In this document: one piece after another, positions 56,342 through 64,000 of the stretch
Position numbering within the stretch: position 1 is the first letter of the stretch
Layout: each line of letters starts with the position of its first letter
Translations under genes and position numbers: made by a program
Origin: Archegozetes longisetosus
Lineage: Eukaryota > Arthropoda > Arachnida > Sarcoptiformes > Trhypochthoniidae
Direction: 5' to 3'
Length of the DNA stretch: 64,000 nt
Assembly (NCBI GenBank): GCA_018873245.2
Contig: JAEMBT020000007.1
Span: 2,180,001-2,244,000, forward strand
Notes under the pieces: model-generated
What the model was told of the DNA's origin: nothing
Database searches by the model: none
What the model saw: the letters and a program-made list of their open reading frames with translations, nothing else

Positions 56342-59300
56342 CATTTTCTACTACTAGTTCCTATTCCTAGCCTCATGAATGCCACTTAAAAGTTATGTCT
56401 TTAAACCTTTGTCCTATTTCTGTGTATCATCTGTTTTACTTTTGTTCTTTTTTCTGCAGTTAATCGTTATGATAACATATTTTGAGGCACTTTTCATGAA
56501 TCTTTCACATAAAATATAGATTTATTCCTATAAAAATGCAATTTATTGAAAGTTTTCTAAGATTTATTTATCATTCTGATACCTGCAATATCTTCAATTA
56601 AAAATGAGTTTTCAATATGGAACCCACTCAATCAAATTGAAATTATCTCTTAGATCATTAGATCTAGAGACGATGTTAGATTGTTCGAAATGAAGCCAAG
56701 ATCACTCAGTCTGTTAAGCTTCCAGAAAAAATTTTGGTAAATGTGAAATTTCTCATTTCTATTATCATTAGCTCAGAAGCAACCATGTATGTATTTAACT
56801 AAATATGAGAATTCGAAAAAAATTGAATGAAAAATCTAAATCCCAACTGGATATTGCTGTTTTATCAAGCAATTGTAATATTTATTACTAAATTTGTGTA
56901 AAATATAAATAAGAAATTGTCTTGAGAATCAACTTCTGTAACTTACTTTTCCATTAATTGTTATTTACACAAAACACGAAGATCCCATCTTTCTATCGTA
57001 TACATGTTTGAGGCCCAGATATGAGTTTTATAGGATCAAACAATAAGTTCTGATACCGAGCATATAATTAGAACAATAACTAAGGACTAATTAGATGAAT
57101 GGTCTGAATGGCACTCATTTGATTGAGATCGCATTCAATATTCTCTTTCATATTTTTCATTACTTTCTTGTTGGCTGTGAATGCTATTCTCAAGAGACAG
57201 ACTTATTATTTATAAATAAAGGATTTGCTATGTTCCTACTGATACTAATGTAGTGCAGCATTTATTTGTTATTACTTATTAATAATTAGTATATCCAGTC
57301 TCCAAGAGCTAATCTAGAGTAGCAAGATTTTGAATATCCTTTTTTTCTACAAAAGATCGCAGATTCGTCTCAAATCTAAATCTCAAAAAATTTCAGATTT
57401 ATCCTGCTTTTTACCTATTTCTCGTGCCTTTCAATTCAAAACTTGGATAAATATTTTACTTTTTAGACCTATTCATATTGATCCAATGTTATTCTGCTCT
57501 ATTATTCTATTTTGATCTTGTTTTCTTCATCTTCATGTTCATTGTGTCCTATTTATACTCGATATAATTCAAGACTAGCGCAAGACTTGAAAGAAATTTT
57601 CAATATTTATGGAGACTTTTGCAAATAACTCACTGAATTAGAAAAAAATTCATCTATTTTACAACAAACATAATAAAGTTTGTAAAATAATCAGTAAAGC
57701 TAACAGCTTTTTGAATTATTATATTACATGTCATTCCCGGCTCTATTAAATCGCATTGACCAGCAGAATCTTTTATTTAGTTTTTTACTATAACTGAATA
57801 TAATTTAAAGTTTGAGCTATTATTGAAGATATGTATTATTGAATATTTCGAACCTTGCATTCGAACTCGTACACTGAAAACTATAGGATTCATTTCTGTT
57901 AACAATCTAATAGTGAAATATTTTGTTAAATTTCATACTAATAAATAGATTGAGAAAATTTGTGAGAGTTATTTTGAATTAATGGAATTTATTCGATCCA
58001 TTCAAATAAGAATTTTTACAAAATCTTTGATCTTTATCTTGTTTATCTTATATGAGGAGATTTACATTCATATGTAAACATCAAAGCATTTAATGAAAAA
58101 TCAATTACAATCAATCATTCAATAGAAGGAGTTTTGAAAAATATCGTATTGGTTGTTTTCATAATACTGTTAATTTTCAAATCATTGTTTAAAAGTAGTT
58201 AACTTTATTATTTATTCTTGTTATTTGAGTGTTTATTTTCAATATAAATTGTTAAAATACCTAACTCTGTACGATTAATGGATTGTAGAATTACTTATCT
58301 TAAAAACTAGCCAGCTATTGTGACTAGAAATAAATTAAGCGTTCTTGTTACGTCAATAAATGACTTTTTGAGTTAGACGTCTATCATAACTAATTTTTCT
58401 ATTTCTTCGTTTCTCAACTTAAAATTCATCTTTACTCTCAAAGTTTAAACTATACCAGAATTTAATGAAGTCATGGAAAACATGAAATTTCCAGATAGAT
58501 TCTTATAATAGGGCCAATCATAACATTGAATAATAGTGAAAGTTCGTAGCTTTTGCCTTCTAGCTTATGTTTTATGGAATGTTGTCAAGACCTTATTCGA
58601 ATGTTCGCAGAATTTATTGTTCATATCCACATGCTTTCTTCAACAGTTCAACTTGAGATAAACTGTTTGACAGCTCAATATAACAAACATTTAAACTAAA
58701 ATTTCAGTTGCTGTTTGTTTTTCGTAACTTTTATACAAAATTGATCAACTATTTAATTATCTTTAAATCGGCGGTGCAAACATAAAAATTAAGAGATGGT
58801 TATGAAGATTTCATAATTGAAGCATTATAAACACTTGACTTATGATAAAAGATACATGAAAAGGCCAAATAACAAACTGCTATAAATAATTTGGGGCTCA
58901 ATTAGTTTGCCTTTGTGTTCGAAGAAGTCTGAGAATTTTTCGATTGAGTCAGATTTTATTGTGAAAAATAGATCTTTAATAGATTCGAATAATCTCAAAA
59001 ATAAATTATCAGGAAAAGTATTGGTAAAGCACCCATTATAACGAACATAGCAACAATGATAGGGTTTTTAAAGAGTAGTTTTTTCATTTAACGAGTTGTA
59101 AGATGAAAGCTCAGTGAGAATTAATTGCGTGCAGACAGCGTCTGATACGATTAAATCAATAGCGAAAAGTGCCAAATGTTTTTGTCTTTTAATTCTCTGA
59201 TGCAACAAAAACCATATTCTACTAGCTATCAATTTTTCTGCGACCGCAAGATATATATGAAGTTGTAGTTAATTTTGTGCTGTTTCGATTCTTTCTTATT

Positions 59301-61275
59301 TCATACAAAAATCGATTATAAGTGAAATGCTATAATAAATATAAATTTGTCAGTAAAGGTTAGAATATTATTATTACTATTGATATCAATTCAATTACAC
59401 AGACAGAAACTTATAAATATTTAATACGCAATATTTTATTGACTAGTCTACTTCTTAATCCTAGACAGAGATATGATTTATGTCTCCTATTGTAAATTAT
59501 TAAGAGAAATACGTACTCTATTGAAACAGTAAGCCGAAAATATAAAATATGTACTTTAGCCCATAGCAAATAAGATCTTTGTGAAAACACTTTACCAGAA
59601 AGTTATGACCTTTAATTAGATTCCAAAGCTTAATAATCTTTTATCCGGCTAGGGTTATGATTTTTTTGTTCATTTAAATTTTAAAATTGGAATCTAAGTG
59701 TTAATTGAAAGCTTTTTGAGCTGTTAATTTGTTACACTATCAATCGATTGAACACATGAATAGGTTCGTTCTAATTATTTTCAGACTTTATCAATGAGTC
59801 AAATTTTTAGTCTGTAGGCGAGGGATCATGCTTTACAGGTAGCACATATCATGAAAAAAGTTAGCCTTATTTTTTCAATCCGATGTAAACGTATATGACT
59901 CCTATGCTTTTTGTCTCATCAAAACATTTTATAATTTTTGTATAATGTTATTCAATTTTTTGAAATTAAAATATTTTAATTATGTTGAAAATTTGGAATT
60001 GCTATGACTGAGATAAAGTTTTAAATTAATTATAAGTCAAGGTGTAAATGAAAGAAACGCACTACAAAACAAATAGTTTTGCCTCATAGAAAAATAAATA
60101 TCTTTCAAAATTTGTATTTATAGTATTTTAGAAATTATTTAAATTGAAACAAACGTACGCAATAGTCCATTTACTATCTTTTATTTTTAGACTAGGGTTC
60201 AAACTGTACTAATTTTTAGTATGTTTAAAAGTTGTAAATGAGCTCTCTATGAAGGAATTCAAAGGAAAACTTCTGACTAGAAGCATGAACGAGAAATTTG
60301 GTGAAGTTGAACTTTAAAAAAAAAATGATCACAATTGTACTTGAACACTACAATACTATTAATGATATTTGCTATTATAAATCACTTTGAGAATCAAACA
60401 ATGTAATAAAAGTTATCACTATTTGATAGGAAAATATTTATTTCACTTTTCGACCAAATTATCTGAATAAAATTTATTTCATAATTTCTTTTTTGACATT
60501 GTGATTGAATGATTGTATTAGTGCTCGAAATAATATTTAATGAATGTGTTCAATAAAGGCAAAACTCTGTGGCATTAATGACTTGTATAGCTTTAGTTCG
60601 GTAGAATCAAAGTTTGATAGAACTTCTTTTGAAAAACAGTGTAATTTTATTCCATAATGAATTAGAGTAATTTTAATTCGAATAACTAGATAGAAAAGGT
60701 TGTAGAACACCAAAGACAATTAAGATAATGAAGTATTGAAACAATTCATAATTGGAAGCAATCATAATCTTCGATCAAAAGAAAAAATATAGAAACAAAA
60801 GACAAATGCAATGAGTAAATAGTCATCTGTTGGTAATAAATTGGACTCTTCTCTGAAGATGAAACTAATTGTTCATTAGTATTGATCTCTGTGTAAGGCA
60901 ATTTCAGAGCAATACATAAGACAGATAAGGAAAAAACCTTGAAATTAATTGTTTGGAAGTAGAGAAAAACCTCTAGATCTGTTTCTCATTTTATAATTTC
61001 AATTTTGATGCACAACACTCACATGTATAAAGAATTTCCGAATGTAAACTCAAAATACATATGAATTCAAACACTTGAATGAATGAAATTGAATCTCAAG
61101 AAAATGCAGTGAAAAAAGATAATATTGATTTTGAGTAAAATCCGTTATTTCTTTACAGTTCCTGCATTCTGTGATCTTTCTTATTAAGTGGAGAATAGGA
61201 TAAGCAGGAAGATATGCTGGACACAATAGAACAACGATTTTTTCATTATCTAACATGAAAGGCAATTAGTCATTA
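56342..61275. other. Long non-coding stretch
   Basis: AT-rich, part of duplication copy B. No gene, RNA gene or paired repeat is seen; segments around 57040-57190 match copy A. Confidence 0.5.
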
Positions 61276-61374
61276 GTAGTGGTGAGTAGAAGCTAGCTTT
61301 GAGCTGCGTAGCACTTTAATAATATCAATTTTAACTCATGCATGAGCTTGAAATTCAGCTTAATAGCAGCAACG

Positions 61375-61425
<51 letters not shown>

Positions 61426-61764
61426 AGCAGCATCTTGGCAACAGATCATACTAAAAAGACTCTTTAGAATTGCTACTTTGATATTTGAAATAGCTTTTTG
61501 AATCTCAATGAATTTCATATTTAAACATCTTTTGGTTAGCTTTTCTACCGAAAATGATTTAATTTTTGAACGTAGTCCTCTTAACTAGATAATAAGATAA
61601 AGATTTCAGTTCTTGAAGAAATTTGATTCTAATAGAAGCTCAGCTTAGATTCAAGCCCTGAGCTTCTGGGTAAAATTGTCAGTTCAGCCCAGCAGAATAT
61701 TGAGCTGCTCAGCTCTAAGCTTTTAGAGCTTAGAGTTTGGGCTTTTGCCGATCTTCAGTCATTA
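61268..61764. mobile_element. hAT-type MITE with perfect 8-bp target duplication and an AG array
   Basis: Element 61276-61756 is flanked by AGTCATTA at 61268-61275 and 61757-61764, identical at all eight positions. The left end (GTAGTGGTGAGTAGAAGC) and the reversed right end (GAAGATCGGCAAAAGCC) are only loosely inverted. The interior is rich in GAGCTT/AAGCTC motifs in both orientations and holds a 44-bp AG array. It is absent from duplication copy A, so it came after the duplication. Confidence 0.65.
61381..61424. repeat. AG dinucleotide microsatellite (22 units)
   Basis: Uninterrupted run of AG inside the MITE at 61276-61756, followed by two CAG units. Such a pure run suggests recent expansion. 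Confidence 0.95.
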
Positions 61765-64000
61765 AGATAGAAGTTTCTTCAAATAAAATATTATTATCAC
61801 GTCACTGAATATTAAAGCTTTGTGACTATAATTAAAGCATTGCCGATATATCACGTAATATTTTCATTTGACATATGTTTACATTATTTTATGATAATTA
61901 TAATAGACTTAAACAACGAATGAGAAAAATATAGTTTAGAACTATATTAGTGTTCACATATTTGATTTAGCAGAAAATTTGGTCATTATATGGAAATGTG
62001 CATAAAATACTAATAGTTGCAATTATTAGAGCTTGTGGTGAATGACTCGTTGCTAACATTAACATGAAACAATATAATCGAGTGAACTATTTGGAACTAA
62101 AATTTACTTTAATAATGAGAATCTCGTTAGCAATATGTTGATTGAAAATGACTTAATTACGTTTCGTCTATTTTTAAAAAAGTTTATAGTATGGAAACAT
62201 ATTTTTATTCACGATCTAATAAGAATTTCACTGAAAAATTTTCAATGCATTGCATTTTATTTTATTCAAATGTAGCAACCTAAAAATTTGTAATTTTTGA
62301 AAAAGATTGATTTTTTCAAACACTCAAAAGTATTTGGAGGATAGTTTTTGGCATGATTTAAAATGAGTTTAGAACTATATGAAGAAACAAGTTCATATTG
62401 CAGTGTTGTTAAATAAACCAGAGAATAATAAAGCCAAGAAAAGGTTGAATTTCTATCAACATATTTGATTGGAAAAGTGGTTTTTTAATTGTTTTTATTG
62501 GACAAAAACAAGTTTGATATTGTTGAAGTGAGTCCTCGTCTTTACTTCAATTTTGTTATACTGTAGTGGTGTGGAAAGCAATACTTGAAGTATAGTATCA
62601 GCGAATGAGTGAATTGAGTGCAATCATTAGTAGCAATCACTAAAAACTAAACCTTTAAGTGACTCTCAGTCACATTTTTGCTTATATTACAGCGTTTTGT
62701 TCTTTTACAGAACGTTCTCAAACTAACTATTATTTATTCAAAGCTAGTCTTCAATTTTGCTTTTTCCTCCATTCCTTCCTCATTTGTACTGTTCCTCAAT
62801 CGACAATCTTTAGTCCCTTCCTCTGCTGTTTTCCTTATTTCAAATCCGATTCTTTTCTCCTATTCTCTTAAGCAAAAGAATTGTTTCGATCTTACAAAAA
62901 TTTATTTATAACTATTACGACGAAGAAATTCATAATTGAATCTTCAATTAATCTTAAGACTTTTCTAGATTTTAATTATTTGCATTCAATCATGAAATTA
63001 TTATAGTTAGATAAAAAGCAAAAATATCAAGCCTATCTTCCTATTGAAACATAAATTCATGCGGTTTTTCAAAAAATAATTTTTGTGGTTATTCTCATGA
63101 TTTCTTGTTTGCAAAGCTTTAAATAAAAAAAGCCTAAAAACCTATGAACAATAAGTAAATCTTTATATTTGTTTTGTTCAATCATACCGTATTATGCATT
63201 CGTATTTTAGAAACTCTCAGAAATTTATTGGTATAACAAGATTATGAGATGTAATTTGAGGAATCGATTGAACAGACAAATAAAATTGATTTATCCTCCA
63301 CATGGATTCGAATCATAAACAGTCAAAAGACCTTTTCGGACGGAAAGCTCTAAAAATTCAGACGGAAAATCGAAACGAAAGAGAGAAATCTCGAAAGTTT
63401 GTTTAGAACAAATTTTAAGACCTACCTACCAGAAATCTTTTATCATTTCGAGATTTTTATTTTTGGTAATTTAAGGTCCTTTGAATTTTTCAGACTATGA
63501 ATATTAGCTCATTTTACATGTTATTGCATGATTGGCACATCTTTTAGTTTCCGATAGTCTGAAGATGCAATAAAAAACTAGAATCTCAGACAAGTCACAG
63601 CTCTAGTCATTAGCATCATTAAAATAACATTGCATTCAATTTGCATAAGTTTATAGTATGAAGAGAAGATGAAGAAAACAAATGATAGAATTGCTGCAAA
63701 CTTTTCACTTATACTTCTCGGCTATAACTGATGTTAAATTTTAATTTTATGAAGTAGACATACAAATAATTTTAGAAAATTTAGATGTGACAAGGTGAAA
63801 AATTATGGAGCTTACATTAAGTTCGAACGAAGGTTTTGAAAAATTTTGCGAAAAATTATCTTAAAAAAGTAATATTCAATATTCAAAAAATAAATACTGT
63901 TCAGATACATCTAACAGATGTATAAAAGTTTGCATAGCACATTATAGAAATTTATTTTAAGGTTATACACTTTTGCTACAGTTTTCAATATTTAATTTAT
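61765..64000. other. Non-coding end of the window
   Basis: Duplication copy B continues to about 63310, with similarity to 47440-48690. Beyond that the sequence is AT-rich with a patch at 63330-63420 (GGACGGAAAGCTC, GACGGAAAATCG) that may be a transposon end; no partner was found. Confidence 0.45.

Larger units (their letters stand above)
52444..63310. repeat. Segmental tandem duplication, copy B
   Basis: Counterpart of copy A (40102-48700). It contains exons 2-5 of the intact gene and ~8.8 kb of downstream sequence with islands of similarity to copy A. The MITE at 61276-61756 explains part of its greater length. Sequence upstream of exon 2 (including exon 1) has no detectable partner in copy A. 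Confidence 0.8.

Noticed and set aside
62659-62911. Overlapping plus-strand hydrophobic frames as a membrane protein
   Set aside because: Two frames of the same pyrimidine-rich stretch; the partner region in copy A (~48100-48260) does not conserve either frame.
1-64000. CRISPR arrays, bacterial operons, rRNA or tRNA genes
   Set aside because: No regular spaced repeats, ribosome-binding sites or recognisable rRNA/tRNA structure were seen; introns and transposons mark the window as eukaryotic. tRNAs could be missed by eye.

Overview
The window is AT-rich eukaryotic DNA with short GT-AG introns. The protein families point to an arthropod, most plausibly a chelicerate such as a mite: a CBM14 (peritrophin-A) chitin-binding peptide, a lysosomal alpha-mannosidase, BTB/BTBD9-like proteins, an RCC1-kinase relic, degenerate TTAGG-like repeats and many decayed arthropod DNA transposons. 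There is no operon-like layout. Genes are sparse, independent and separated by long non-coding stretches full of old repeats. The species cannot be fixed from sequence alone.

Left part (0-21 kb): a small two-exon BTB/BACK gene on the minus strand (1958-2691); an intronless BTBD9-like gene on the plus strand (5343-6968) whose BTB domain carries a Ser-rich insertion; a decayed hAT transposon with clear ends and 8-bp target duplications (7428-9375); three inverted-repeat elements (10.3-12.7 kb); a one-domain secreted chitin-binding peptide (14505-14762); and a complete four-exon lysosomal alpha-mannosidase on the minus strand (16123-20499), for which I could place all splice sites and obtain a 1003-residue protein.

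Middle part (21-40 kb): hAT and mariner MITEs; an intronless, GC-richer secreted glycoside hydrolase related to the GH71/GH99-like 'xylosidase/arabinosidase' proteins of microbes (28053-29285), a strong horizontal-transfer candidate; a secreted 8-cysteine defensin-like peptide with a furin-type propeptide site (31265-31531, minus); a broken RCC1-repeat plus protein-kinase gene (32.7-34.0 kb, minus); then a graveyard of selfish DNA. The graveyard holds a CGGBP1-like fragment, a foldback/MULE-type element with a FLYWCH relic, a Tc1 tail, a relic of a gene whose C-terminal domain resembles phage tail-collar/tip proteins (36.7-37.3 kb), two unexplained ORFs and a 1.45-kb palindrome.

Right part (40-64 kb): a segmental tandem duplication. 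The second copy holds an intact five-exon gene (51497-54490) for a 254-residue secreted, 15-cysteine protein with a hydrophobic C-terminus. The first copy (40.1-42.7 kb) is a pseudogene of it, interrupted by a mariner MITE and a palindromic MITE. The homology continues for kilobases downstream of both copies and contains an almost unchanged ~105-bp block that no gene model explains.
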